64,000 nt of DNA, from assembly GCF_963924675.1 (NCBI RefSeq), contig NC_089236.1, positions 33,007,319 to 33,071,318 of the forward strand, given 5' to 3'. Positions 12,410-22,879 of the stretch are shown here, piece after piece. The notes under the pieces were generated by a model. That model worked only from the letters and a program-made list of their open reading frames with translations. It did no database searches and was not told the DNA's origin. A program made the position numbers and the translations under genes. The stretch's first letter is position 1. Each line of letters begins with the position of its first letter. Origin of the DNA: Phocoena phocoena. Taxonomy: Eukaryota; Chordata; Mammalia; Artiodactyla; Phocoenidae.

Positions 12410-12535
12410 CTGCATTTTTATATTAATAAACACTTGGCAACAATCAAAATGTCCATCAAAAGGGAATTAGGTAAATAAATTCCAGAGTAACCATATAATA
12501 GAGAATATTCTACTATCATTAAAAATATTGATGGA

Positions 12536-12978
12536 TGACAGATGAATGGATAAAGAAGATGTAGTACATATATACAATTGAATACTACTCAGCCATAAAA
12601 AAGAATGAAATAATGCCATTTGCAGCAACAAGGATGCACCTAGAGATTATCATACTAAGTGAAGTAAGTCAGAAAGAGAGAGACAAATACCTTATTCTAT
12701 CACTTACATGTGGAATCTAAAATATGACAAAAAACGACCCTATCTATGAAAAAGGAACAGAATCAAAGACATAGAAAACAGATGGGTGGTTGTGAAGGGG
12801 AGGGGGTTATGGGAGGGATGGAGTGGGAGGCTGGGGTTAGTAGATGTAAGCTTTTATATATAGAATGGATAAACATCAAGTTCCTACTGTATAACACAGA
12901 TAACTATCTTCAATATCCTATGATAAACCATAATGGAAAAGAATATTTTAAAAAAGAATATATATACTATAGATATAT

Positions 12979-13038
<60 letters not shown>

Positions 13039-13098
13039 ATCACTTTGCTGTATGGCAGTAATTAACACAACATTGTAAATCAACTATAGTTCAATAAA
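12536..13098 (+). mobile_element. 5'-truncated L1 3' end (first of two)
   Basis: The sequence runs from the last ORF2 codons ('tactactcagccataaaaaa', 'gtgaagtaagtcagaaagag') through a 3'UTR to 'cattgtaaatcaactatagt' and an A run. The duplication 'aaaaatattgatgga' (12521-12535) against 'aaaaatgttgatgga' (13099-13113) has one mismatch. It interrupts the older L1M. A (TA)n repeat has expanded within its 3'UTR. Confidence 0.9.
12959..13032. repeat. (TA)n microsatellite
   Basis: A TATATA run, almost perfect from 12990 to 13032, inside the 3'UTR of the L1 insertion. Confidence 0.95.
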
Positions 13099-13274
13099 AA
13101 AAATGTTGATGGAGGTTTATATAAACAGAGTTAAATTATGGTTATATTAACCCAGGTTCTCTCTCCACATATCATTGAATCAATGCATTTAGTGGCTCAG
13201 GAGGAGGGCAAATATAACATAATACATATGTATGTGAATGAAATTTTAAACTTAAATCAAGAAGTTTAGGTTTT

Positions 13275-13807
13275 AGAAGATGTGGTACACATATACAATG
13301 GAATATTACTCAGCCATAAAAAGAAATGAAATTGAGTTATTTGTAGTGAGGAGGATGGACCTAGAGACTGTTATACAGAGTGAAATAAGTCAGAAAGAGA
13401 AAAACAAATACTATATGCTAACATATATATATGGAGTCTTAAAAAAAAAAAAGTGGTTCTGAAGAACCTAGGGGCAGGACAGGAATAAAGATGCAGACAT
13501 AGAGAATGGATTAGAGGACACGGGGAAGGGGAAGGGGAAGCTGGGACGAAGTGAGAGAGTGGCATGGACATATATACACTACCAAATATAAAATAGATAG
13601 CTAGTGGGAAGCAGCCACATAGCACAGAGAGATCAGCTCGGTGGGATAGGGAGGGTGGAAGGGAGATGCAAGAGGGAGGAGATATATGTTTATGTATAGC
13701 TGATTCACTTTGTTATACAGCAGAAACTAACACACCATTGTAAAGCAATTATACTCCAATAAAGACGTTTAAAAATAAAATAAAATAAAATAAAGGCAAA
13801 AAATAAA
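13275..13807 (+). mobile_element. 5'-truncated L1 3' end (second of two)
   Basis: It starts in the ORF2 C-terminus ('gaagatgtggtacacatata', 'attactcagccataaaaag'), passes through a 3'UTR with 'gtgggatagggagggtggaa' and 'cagcagaaactaacacacca', and ends 'gcaattatactccaataaag' plus an (AAAAT)n tail. A perfect 13-bp duplication 'aagtttaggtttt' lies at 13262-13274 and 13808-13820. It is younger than the surrounding L1M and of a different 3'UTR type from the copy at 12536. Confidence 0.93.
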
Positions 13808-13820
13808 AAGTTTAGGTTTT

Positions 13821-14204
13821 TAAGAGCTGGAGTTTGTGAGAGAACGATGTTTAGTTTGAAAAGTTTGGCTTTGCATATTAGAAGCCAAAGCTCTGAAGTG
13901 TTCAAACAAATGATAGATTTGGATGATTGTCTGGTGAGTTTATTCTCCTTTCTGGGCAAAGAAACAAGTTTATTTTTCACAGACATAGAGTAGAGTAATA
14001 AACTTGGCTGCTATCAGTTGTCTCTGATAAGGAATATAGTTCTCTGCATTCCTGTTGACTAAGCTTTGAAAGTGGGATGAGTGGGGAGAATAGAAATCCA
14101 ATTTCACTTAAGGGGCACCAATGAAGAGGGTACCTAGGTTTTACTTCTCTAAGTACACCCCAGGGACACTGCAGGTCTTTTAAAGAAACTCTATGTTTAG
14201 TGTG
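13821..14204. other. Unique sequence, nothing recognised
   Basis: No gene, RNA or repeat is recognised between the L1 insertion and the next LTR. Confidence 0.5.
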
Positions 14205-14712
14205 TGTATTAGTTTCAAATTGCTGCTATAACAAATTACCAGAAACTTGGTGACTTAAAACAATACGATTTATTACCTCGTAATTCTGGAGGTCAGAAGA
14301 ACAAAATTAGTCTCAGTGTGCTAAAATCAAGGTTGTTGGGAAGGCTACATTCCTTCTGAAGTCTTTAAGGGAGAATCTATCTCTTGCCTCTTCTAGATTC
14401 TAGAGTCTACCTACATTCATGCGCTCAAGACCCCTTTCTCATCTCTAAAGCCAGCAGTGTAGCATCTTCCAGCCTCTCCCTCTCTCTGCTTCTATTATTA
14501 TATCTCCTTTTCAGCTTCTGATCTTCCTGCTTCCCTTTTATAAGGGTCTTATGATTATGTTGGGCCTACCAAGAGAATCCAATATCATCTCTGTTTGTAA
14601 AGATCTTTAACTTAATCACACCTGTGAAGTCCTTTTTACCATGTAAAGTAACATAATAACAAGTTCTGATGATGAGAATGTGAATATCTTTGGGGGCCAT
14701 TATAACATGGTA
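14205..14712 (-). mobile_element. MLT1A-like solo LTR (ERVL-MaLR)
   Basis: The plus strand begins 'tgtattagtttcaaattgct', then 'gtgacttaaaacaatacgat', 'gtaattctggaggtcagaag', 'cccttttataagggtctta' and ends in 'tttgggggccattataaca'. This is the reverse complement of the MLT1A LTR layout, terminal 'aactaatacaca' included. It is a non-coding relic of an ancient mammalian LTR retrotransposon. No internal region is seen next to it. Confidence 0.82.
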
Positions 14713-14815
14713 CACTAGCAGCAGAATAGAAATGACTGTATTAGATGTGTCAGCAGGTGGTCCCAAGGGTAATGTCAGTTTGGCATTGGAAAAACAGCTG
14801 ACAGGGCACAGGTGA

Positions 14816-15174
14816 TGTTAAGCAGTGGATGTTTGTGTCCCTTCGAAATTCATCTGTGAAATCATAACCCTGAAAGGTGATAGTATTAGGAGGTGGGGTC
14901 TTTGAGAGGTAATTAGGTTATGAGGGTGGAGCCCTCATAAATGGTATTAGTGCCCTTATAAAGAAGGCTCCAGAAAGCTGCCTTGCCCCTTCTACCATGT
15001 GAGGACACCGTGAGAAGATAGCTGTCTATGAACAAGAAGTGGGCTCTCGACAGACACTGAATCTACTGGCACCTTGATCTTGGACTTCCCGGCCTCCAGA
15101 ACTGTGAAAAATAAATGTTTATTGTTTAAGCCACTCAGTCTATAGTACATTCAGATATAGCAGGCTAAGGCAGA
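14816..15174 (+). mobile_element. MST-type solo LTR (ERVL-MaLR)
   Basis: Diagnostic order: 'gatgtttgtgtcccttcgaa', 'agtattaggaggtggggtct', 'atgagggtggagccctcata', 'cttctaccatgtgaggacac', 'cttgatcttggacttcccgg', 'cctccagaactgtgaaaaat' (with AATAAA) and 'gccactcagtctatagtaca'. It is close to full length for an MST LTR and lies 100 bp from an MLT1A copy of opposite orientation. Only the LTR is present. Confidence 0.88.
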
Positions 15175-15254
15175 TGGGCAGACTTGAAGAGACCTTGTGT
15201 TTGGTATAAAGTGCATGGAGAATGTACAATCTGACAGCCAGATGTCAAGGAATG

Positions 15255-15545
15255 ATTCCAAACCTTTGACGAGATGTGACAAGAATGAAAACTGCTGCCT
15301 AAAGGGCAGATAAAAGGCAGCATAAGACAGAGGAGGATCATTAAGGATCTAACCTTGGTTTTCTTCTGCCAAGATGACTCATAGCCCTTGACCATTAACC
15401 AAAAAGTCACCCTGGGTTAAGCGAAGGAGAAAAAAAAAATCCTGAAGTTCTGTGACTATGTCAAACCATGAGTAACCAAGAAAACAGTGGACTGAGTCTA
15501 CATGAATTGCCAAGGTTGACTTTTCTACTAGCTGTGGGTTTTCAG
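15255..15545 (+). repeat. Unrecognised repeat, copy 1 of an inverted pair
   Basis: This segment aligns with the reverse complement of 22880-23170. The longest exact block is 24 bp, 15463-15486 against 22933-22956 (core 'accatgagtaaccaagaaaa'). Another block spans 15373-15418 against roughly 23005-23049 (core 'tcaccctgggt'). Small gaps separate the blocks, so both are old. I do not recognise the family. No coding potential is seen. Confidence 0.75.
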
Positions 15546-15575
15546 AATAAATTAAGCAGTATTTTACTGTAAGTT

Positions 15576-15940
15576 TCATACACTTCAGTAAATATTTTGA
15601 AATTAATAACTAAAACTTACCTTTATTAATATGTAAATATAGCTATAATTTATTATATGAGAAAACACACTATAAAAATATGTTATCCTATTTTAATTGC
15701 TATATTGTATTTACATGTGTTTATGCATAGAAAAACGTTTAAAGTTTATGCTCCTAATTAATTTAAACATGGGTCTTTCTGGCTGATTGGAGGATGTGAT
15801 TTTTCTGTACTCTTTTTCTTTACACCTATCCAATTTTAGATCTGCAATGCGCATGTATTATTTGAATAATCAGCAAAAATAACAAAGCTGTTTCCATTTT
15901 GCAAAAAGCTATGGTAAAAATACTATCATTTATTTTAGAT
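15576..15940. other. Unique AT-rich sequence
   Basis: No gene or repeat recognised. Confidence 0.5.
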
Positions 15941-15944
15941 AGTG

Positions 15945-16168
15945 AGACGGTGTGGATAGAACACTGAACTAGCTGCTGGCAAAATGAGATCAAGTGTCAG
16001 TTTTCCAGTATGCTAGTCATGTGACCTTGAATAAGCCATCTACAGTTTCTGGGTGCCATCTGGAAACTGGGGACAATGATGCTAGCTATACTACCTCACA
16101 GTGGTACCATGTGGAATGCATTGGGCTTGACATTTAATGTGTTATCTAACCCTCAAAACAACTCTTGA
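15945..16168 (+). mobile_element. MIR SINE
   Basis: The stretch 'gagacggtgtggatagaaca', 'gctagtcatgtgaccttgaa', 'ctggaaactggggacaatga' follows the MIR layout (tRNA-like head, then core). It continues into 'ctaaccctcaaaacaactct', typical of the ancient SINE 3' part. That 3' part resumes after the CHR SINE at 16408 ('accctcattatacaaaatc'). Confidence 0.65.
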
Positions 16169-16181
16169 TGTGTCTATTATT

Positions 16182-16394
16182 TTTTTTAATTTTATTTTTT
16201 TGTGGTATGTGGGCCTCTCACCGTTGTGACCTCTCCCGTTGCGGAGCACAGGCTCCGGACACGCAGGCTCAGCGGCCATGCGTCACGGGCCCAGCTGCTC
16301 CGCGGCATGTGGGATCCTCCCGGACCGGGGCACAAACCCGTGTCCCCTGCATCGGCAGGCGGACTCCCAACCACTGCACCACGAGGGAAGCCCC
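16182..16394 (-). mobile_element. CHR-2-like SINE
   Basis: The reverse complement begins 'ggggcttccctcgtggtgca' and has 'ggacacgggtttgtgccccg' and 'tccgcaacgggagaggtcac'. The A-tail is a T-rich run on the plus strand. The duplication 'tgtgtctattatt' (16169-16181) against 'tgtatctattatt' (16395-16407) has one mismatch. It has inserted into an ancient MIR-type repeat. Confidence 0.94.
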
Positions 16395-16407
16395 TGTATC
16401 TATTATT

Positions 16408-17857
16408 ACCCTCATTATACAAAATCAAATATAGAAAATACATTTTACAGTTCTTTGAAAAACATAATATAAACCTAAGCTATTCCTGCAATACAATCAA
16501 GAAGAAATGCTTGCAGTGCTAAATGTAGATGTGGATGTCACATAGAAGCTCTTTAAACAATATACAGATAGATTGATTTCCAGTATGACGATCAAATTCC
16601 TTAAAGGTATTCAGCAATTTGAAGAGAGATCTGGGAGTTCTCCGCCTGAAGATAGCCTCTTTAAAACCAGACATTTCAGTGGTATCCTATCACTGCCAGG
16701 GTTCTTGATTTAAGCTTCGCTTCTGAGAAATAGATTGTTGATTGAAAGTATCAATTATAAACCTGTGTTTACTAAATTTGAAGTGATTTCCATAGCAGTT
16801 CTGTGTGTGTATTTGAAAACACATAAACATATATCTCTTTTATATATGTATATACACATATTATCATGTTAAGTGCTTAGCTATCATTAATTACCTAGTA
16901 TTCCAGTTAAGATGAGATATAAGTTATGGATACAGATGAGGAAACTAGAATCAGGAATATGGACCAAGTATATTGCCATATGAAATAAAGTGTCTAGAAT
17001 AATTCTGTATAACCTAATTAGAAAAATGAGTACAAATCCATACTTCCTTATCTCAAAGCTTTGAGGTTACAAGTATTTTAGAATTCAGAGATTTTTGAGT
17101 TTCAGAAGGTAATTAAATGCATATAACTTATGTAATGTGCTGATATGTAATATAACCTCCCCAACAGGTCTGTGCCCTATAATCAACCGTATTGTTATTT
17201 CTGCAGAAAACTGAATGAATAGTCATACTATAAGTAGGATAAATAGTCTTTAAACAGTCTTATATCAGTTCAGGCTTTGCTGCCAAGTGAGTTTGCAGCA
17301 AGCTTAGGAAGAACTTTTCAGTTCAATTAAATGAGGTGCTTCCATTTCCAACTTGTTTTCAGGTTTTCATTTGCTCTTCATTTTCCTGCTCTTGCTGATG
17401 TGCTGAGAAGGGCTCACAGTTGTAGAAAGAGATAATGTGAAGACACTGTGTTAACTCTTAACAGAAGATTCATCACTGATGGTGATAAGAAAGTTGTCTA
17501 CAGGGAAGGAAGTGCTTGTTTCACAGCATCAATGTGTACTCCATAGATGAATAAAGCATATCCATGTCACTGGATGGAAAGAGCTGATAAACAGTTTCCT
17601 ATGCTAAAGATTTTAGAAGCCTTTAGTTTGTATGAAGACCTAACTAACTCTTGATCTCTGCTTTATGGGCTCTTGCTGGTGATAATGCTTATTATCAATT
17701 TCAAGCTCTGACGACCTAGTTGAAGTTATTGGCAATGTTGATATGCTTAGGACTGTAGATACTTTCATAATTTGATGATTATGTGAGTAAGGTGAATAAA
17801 GGGTATATTTTTCCTGGACTTTGGGTAGAATATTTCCATTAGCAATAGGTCAAAAAT
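16408..17857. other. Mostly unique sequence
   Basis: After a few bases of the interrupted ancient repeat, no gene or confident repeat is seen. The segment 17040-17330 has the feel of an old DNA-transposon relic, but I could not place it in a family. Confidence 0.45.
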
Positions 17858-19702
17858 AAGGGTTTTTATCATAAATGGGTGTTGAATTTGTCGATAGCTT
17901 TCTCTGCATCAATTGAGATGATCATATGGTTTTTCTCCTTCAATTTGTTAATATGGTGTATCACATTGATTGATTTGCATATATTGAAGAATCCTTGCAT
18001 TCCTGGGATGAACCCCACTTGATCATGGTGTATGATCCTTTTAATGTGTTGTTGGATTCTGTTTGCTAGTATTTTGTTGAGGATTTTGCATCTATGTTCA
18101 TCAGTGATATTGGCCTTTAGCTTTCTTTCTTTGTGAATCTTTGTCTAGTTTTGGTATCAGGGTGATGGTGGCCTCGGAGAATGAGTTTGGGAGTGTTCCT
18201 CCCTCTGCTATATTTTGGAAGAGTTTGAGAAGGATAGGTGTTAGCTCTTCTCTAAATGTTTGATAGAATACATCTGTGGAGCCACCTGGTCCTGGGCTTT
18301 TGTTTGTTGGAAGATTTTTAATCACAGTTTCAATTTCAGTGCTTGTGATTGGTCTGTTCATATTTTCTGTTTCTTCTTGGTTCAGTCTCAGAAGGTTGTG
18401 CACTTCTAAGAATTTGTCCATTTCTTCCAGGTTGTCCATTTTATTGGCATAGAGTTGCTTGTAGTAATCTCTCATGATCCTTTGTATTTCTGCAGTGTCA
18501 GTTGCTACTTCTCCTTTTTCATTTCTAATTCTATTGATTTGAGTCTTCTCCCTTTCTTTCTTGATGAGTCTGGCTAATGGTTTATCAATTTTGTTTGTCT
18601 TCTCAAAGAACCAGCTTTTAGTTTTATTGATCTTTGCTATCGTTTCCTTCATTTCTTTTTCATTTATTTCTGATCTGATCTTTATGATTTCTTTCTTTCT
18701 GCTGACTTTGGGGTTCTTTTGGTTCTTCTTTCTCTAATTGCTTTAGGTGTAAGGTTAGGTTGTTTATTTGAGATATTTCTTGTTTCTTAAGGTAGGATTG
18801 TATTGCTATAAACTTCCCTCTTAGAACTGCTTTTGCTGTATCCCATAGGTTTTGGGTCATCGTGTTTTCACTGTCATTTGTTTCTAGGTATTTTTTGATT
18901 TCCTCTTTGATTTCTTCAGTGATATCTTGGTTATTAAGTAGTGTATTCTTTAGCCTCCATGTGCTTATATTTTTAATAGATTTTTTCCTGTAATTGATAT
19001 CTAGTCTCATAGCGTTGTGGTCGGAAAAGATACTTGATATAATTTCAATTTTCTTAAATTTACCAAGGGTTGATTTGTGACCCAAGATATGATCTATCCT
19101 GGAGAATGTTCCATGAGCACTTGACAAGAATGTGTATTCTATTGTTTTTGGATGGAATATTGTATAAATATCAGTTAAGTCCATCTTATTTAATGTATCA
19201 TTTAAAGCTTGTGTTTCCATATTTATTTTCATTTTAGATGATCTGTCCATCAGAGAAAGTGGGGTGTTAAAGTCCCCTACTATGATTGTGTTACTGTGGT
19301 TTTCCCCTTTTATGGCTGTTAGTATTTGCCTTATGTATTGAGGTTCTCCTATGTTGGGTGCATAAATATTTACAATTGTTATATCTTCTTCTTGGATTGA
19401 TCCTTTGATCATTATATAGTGTCCTTCCTTGTCTCTTGCAACATTCCTTGTTTTAAAGTGTATTTTTCTGATATGAGTATTGCTACTCCAACTTTCTTTT
19501 GATTTCCATTTGCATGGAATATCTTTTTGTATCCCCTCACTTTCAGTCTGTATGTGCCCGTAGGTCTGAAGTGGGTCTCTTGTAGACAGCATATATATGG
19601 GTCTTGTTTTTCTGCCCATTCAGCCAGTCTATGTCTTTTGGTTGGAGCATTTAATCCATTTACATTTAGGGTAATTATCGATATGTATGTTCCTATTCCC
19701 AT
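17858..19702 (-). pseudogene. L1-B ORF2 remnant (endonuclease plus start of reverse transcriptase)
   Basis: The APE-like endonuclease is clear in two overlapping frames (19412-19702 and 18660-19619): LNVNGLN, the QETH box with catalytic Glu, YAPN, GDFN with Asp/Asn, RIDH and SDHN near the end, so the active-site set is present but split by a frameshift near 19.5 kb. A further frameshift near 18.65 kb leads to a 183-codon frame (18101-18652) with WFFEK, SPGPGG and TLIPK, the entry to the reverse transcriptase. Motif A follows at about 17.89-17.91 kb as DAEKAID. The element ends before FADD, so it could not make an active enzyme. Confidence 0.88.
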
Positions 19703-19760
19703 TTTCTTAATTGTTTTGGGTCTGTTATTGTAGGTTTTTTCCTTCTTTTGTGTTTCCTGC

Positions 19761-20626
19761 CTAGAGAAGTTCCCTTAGCTTTTGTTGTAAAGGTGGTTTG
19801 GAGGTGCTGAATTCTCTTAGCTTTTGCTTATCTGTAAAGGTTTTAATTTCTGCCTCAAATTTGAATGAGATCCTTGCTGGGTAGAGTAATCATGGTTGTA
19901 GGTTTTTCACTTTCATCACTTTAAATATGTCCTGCCACTCCCTTCTGGCTTGCAGAGTTTCTGCTAAAAGATCAGCGGTTAACCTTATGGGAATTCCCTT
20001 GTGTGTTATTTGTTGTTTTTCCTTTGCTGCTTTTAATATTTTTTCTTTGTATTTAATTTTTGATAGTTTGATTAATATATGTCTTGGCATGTTTCTCCTT
20101 GGATTTATCCTGTATGGGACTCTCTGTGCTTCCTGGACTTGATTAGCTATTTCCTTTCCCATATTAGGGACGTTTTCAACTATACTCTCTTCAAATATTT
20201 TCTCAGTCCCTTTCTTTTTCCCTTCCTCTGTTGGCACCCGTATAATTCAAACGTTGGTGCATTTAATGTTGTCCCAGAAGTCTCTGAGACTGTCTCAGTT
20301 CTTTTCATCCTTTTTTCTTTATTCTGCTCTGCAGTAGTTATTTCCACTATTTTATCTTCCAGATCACTTATCCGTTCTTCTGCCTCAGTTATTCTGCTAT
20401 TGATCCCTTCTAGAGAATTTATAATTTCATTTATTGTGTTGTTCATCATTGTTTGTTTGCTCTTTGGTTCCTCTAGGTCCTTGTTTAACGATTCTTGTAT
20501 TTTCTCTATTATATTTCCAAGATTTTGGATTATCTTCACTATCATTATTCTGAATTCTTTTTCAGGTAGACTGCCTATTTCCTCTTCATTTGTTAAGTCT
20601 TGTGGGTTTTTACCTTGCTCCTTCAT
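19761..20626 (-). pseudogene. L1-B ORF1 remnant
   Basis: ORF1p is the trimeric RNA-binding chaperone of L1. The first frame (20180-20626) holds the coiled-coil-type region rich in Glu, Lys, Ile and Asn (ITEAEERISDLEDKIVEI near residues 77-94). A frameshift near 20.25 kb moves reading to 19890-20237, containing the RRM/C-terminal sequence (PRRNMPRHILIKLSKIKYKE). A TGA at about 19.89 kb replaces an Arg codon, and the usual terminal LL-stop is at 19761-19763. The expected upstream start (about 20.65 kb) reads ATA in place of ATG. Confidence 0.85.
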
Positions 20627-20629
20627 CGG

Positions 20630-22596
20630 CTGTGTGTTTTACTGTCTTCTTATTTTGCTTAACTTACTGTGTTTGGGGTCTCCTTTTCACAGGCTACAGG
20701 TTCATAGTTCCCGTTGTTTTTGGTGTCTGTCCCCAGTGGCTAAGGTTGGTTCAGTGGGTTGTGTAGGCTTCCTGGTGGAGGGAACTAGTGCCTGTGTTCT
20801 GGTGGATGAGGGTGGATCTTGTCTTTCTGGTGGGCTGGTCCATGTCTGGTGGTTTGTTTGGGGTGTCTGTGCCCTTATTATGATTTTAGGCAGCCTCTCT
20901 GCTAATGGATGGATTTGTGTTCCTGTCTTGGTAGTTTTTTGGCTTAGGCTGGTCAGCACTGTAGCTTGCTGGTCATTGAGTGAAGCTGGCTCTTGGTGTT
21001 GAGATGGGGATCTCTGGGAGATTTTCGCCATTTGATATTACATGGAGCTGGGAGGTCTCTTGTTGACCAGTGTCCTGAAGTTGGCTCTCCCATCTCAGAT
21101 GCACAGCACTGACTCCTGGCTGGAGCACCAAGAGCCTTTCATCCACACAGTTCAGAATAAAAGGGAGAAAAAATAGAAAGAAGGAAAGAAAGAAGATAAA
21201 ATAAAATAAAGTTATTAAAATAAAAAATAATTATTAAGAAAAAAATTTTTTAAGTAAAAAATTTAAAAGATGGACCAACAGAACCATAGGACAAATGGTA
21301 AAAGCAAAGCTATATAGACAAAATCACATGCAGAAGCATACACATACACACTCACAAAAAGAGAAAAAGGGAAAAAATCTTTGCTCCCAAAGTCCACATC
21401 CTCAATTTGGGATGATTCGTTCTCTATTCAGGTATTCCACAGATGCAGGGTACATCAGGTTGATTGTGGAGATTTAATCCACTGCTCCTGAGGCTGCTTG
21501 GAGAAATTTCCCTTTCTCTTCTTTGTTTGCACAGCTCCCCGGGGTTCAGGTTTCGATTTGGCCCCGCCTCTGCGAGTAGGTCATCTGAGGGCATCTGTTC
21601 TTCGCTCAGACAGGACGGGTTTAAAGGAGCAGCTGATTCGGGGGCTCTGGGTCACTCAGGCCTGGGGGAGGGAAGGGTACGGCTGCGGGTTGAGCCTGAG
21701 GCGGCAGAGGTCAGCGTGACGTTGCACCAGCCTGAGGCGCGCTGTGCGTTCTCCTGGGGGAGCTGTCCCTGGATCCCGGGACCCTGGCAGTGGGGGGCTG
21801 CACAGGCTCCCGGGAGCGGAGGTGTGGATAGTGACCTGTGCTTGCACACAGGCTTCTTGGTGGCGGCAGCAGCAGCCTTGGCGTCTCATGCCCATCTCTG
21901 GGGTCCGTGCTGATAGCCACGGCCTGTGCCAGTCTCTGGAGCTCCTCTAAGCAGCGCTGTTAATCTCCTCTCCTCACGCACCAGGAAACAAAGAAGCAAG
22001 AAAAAGTCTCTTGCCTCTTTGGCAGCTCTAGACTTTTTCCCGGACTCCCTCCCGGCTAGTTGTGGTGCACTAGCCCCCTTCAAGCCGTGTTCACGCAGCT
22101 AACCCCAGTCCTCTCCCTGCGACGTGACCGAAGCCCGAGCCTCAGCTCCCAGCCCCCGCCCACCCCGGCGGGTGAGCAGACAAGTCTCTCGGGCTGGTGA
22201 GTGCTGGTCGGCACCAAACCTCTGTGTGGGAATCTCTCTGTTTTGCCCTCTGCACCCCTGTTGCTGCCCTCTCCTCCATGGCTCTCAAGCTTCCCCTCCG
22301 CCACCCGCAGTCTCCGCCCGCGAAGGGGCTTCCTAGTGTGTGGAAACCTTTCCTCCTTCACAGCTCCCTCCCACTGGTGCAGGTCCCGTCCCTATTCTTT
22401 TGTCTCTGTTTTTTCTTTTTTCTTTTGCCCTACCCAGGTACGTGGGGAGTTTCTTGCCTTTTGGGAGGTCGGAGGTCTTCTGCCAGCATTCAGTAGGTGT
22501 TCTATAGGAGCTGTTCCACATGTAGATGTATTTCTGATGTATTTGTGGAGAGGAAGGTTATCTCCATGTCTTACTCTTCCGCCGTCTTGAAGCTCC
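20630..22596 (-). promoter_or_regulatory. L1-B 5'UTR, GC/CpG-rich promoter region
   Basis: The distal part (21.48-22.6 kb) is the most GC- and CpG-rich stretch of the window ('gcgcgctgtgcgttctcctg', 'cccccgcccaccccggcggg'), in contrast to AT-rich surroundings. It is contiguous with the L1 5' start and ORF1. L1 5'UTRs are internal RNA polymerase II promoters and often have antisense activity too (known of the family). Activity of this copy is inferred, not shown. An A/G-rich block (plus strand 21.17-21.26 kb) separates it from ORF1. Confidence 0.75.
21173..21258. repeat. A/G-rich low-complexity tract in L1-B 5'UTR
   Basis: GAAA/GGAA units pass into AAAAT units on the plus strand. It is part of the L1 5'UTR. 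Confidence 0.8.
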
Positions 22597-22879
22597 TCGT
22601 GACTTAAGGTTGGAGAAAAGTTTTCCAGCAGTGACTCACACAGTTGTCTGCTTCAAAAAGAAGCGGGTGTCTATGTATTAATGTCAACACTTCGGATCTA
22701 GTAATGGATAGGGTATCCATGAAAGACATAATAATAAGAGGAAAGGCTACAGAAACAGTCTTTAATTAACCTCCTTCCCAAATCTTCCAACCATTCCGTC
22801 AAACTAGATCCAGCTGTGACTGAAGACAATAGACCGCTGGTATTTATTGGTCTCTAAGGAAGGTGCCTCACCACTGCAG
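22597..22879. other. Unique sequence flanking L1-B
   Basis: It starts 'gtgacttaaggttggagaaa' directly after the L1 5' end. Nothing is recognised. It should contain the 5'-side target duplication if one survives; I could not find a convincing partner left of 17858. Confidence 0.5.

Larger units (their letters stand above)
11805..13261 (+). mobile_element. Older L1M fragment, host for three insertions
   Basis: The phrases 'aaaatgaccagtaaatattt', 'aactaggactctcatacac', 'gtgtaaaatgtgcatacact', 'tttgacctagaaaatctgtt' and 'aatcaaaatgtccatcaaaa' follow the order of the ORF2 C-terminus and 3' region of ancient L1M elements. The fragment is interrupted by a minus-strand SINE (12148-12409) and a younger L1 3' end (12536-13098). 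A second one borders its right end. Divergence is high. Confidence 0.7.
17858..22596 (-). mobile_element. L1 retrotransposon (L1-B) with complete 5' end, missing its 3' half
   Basis: Read on the minus strand it begins near 'cttcaagacggcggaagagt' (plus 22.57-22.59 kb), carries a 5'UTR of about 1.9 kb, ORF1, a short spacer and the first half of ORF2. It stops at 17858, about 50 bases after reverse transcriptase motif A. The FADD region, C-terminus, 3'UTR and poly(A) are absent, and no T-run marks the left border. Most genomic L1 copies show the reverse pattern (5' truncation). Both ORFs are broken. The 5'UTR resembles known cetartiodactyl L1 5' ends. Confidence 0.9.

Noticed and set aside
20079..21002. 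307-codon plus-strand open frame, rich in Phe, Leu, Ser and Val, looking like a membrane protein
   Set aside because: It is antisense to L1-B ORF1 and the 5'UTR. The complement of Lys/Glu/Asn-rich coiled-coil codons gives such Phe/Leu/Ser-rich sequence. No homologous domain is visible and L1-C does not preserve it at full length.
21464..22590. Several overlapping frames of 60-149 codons on both strands in the GC-rich stretch
   Set aside because: They lie in the L1-B 5'UTR, where few stops are expected because of GC content. None has a family signature.
17784..22620. 'gtgagtaaggt' near 17.78 kb and 'gtgacttaaggtt' near 22.60 kb as a target duplication for L1-B
   Set aside because: The match needs mismatches and an indel, and leaves about 60 bp of non-L1 sequence between the left copy and the L1 border. 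It is too weak to claim.
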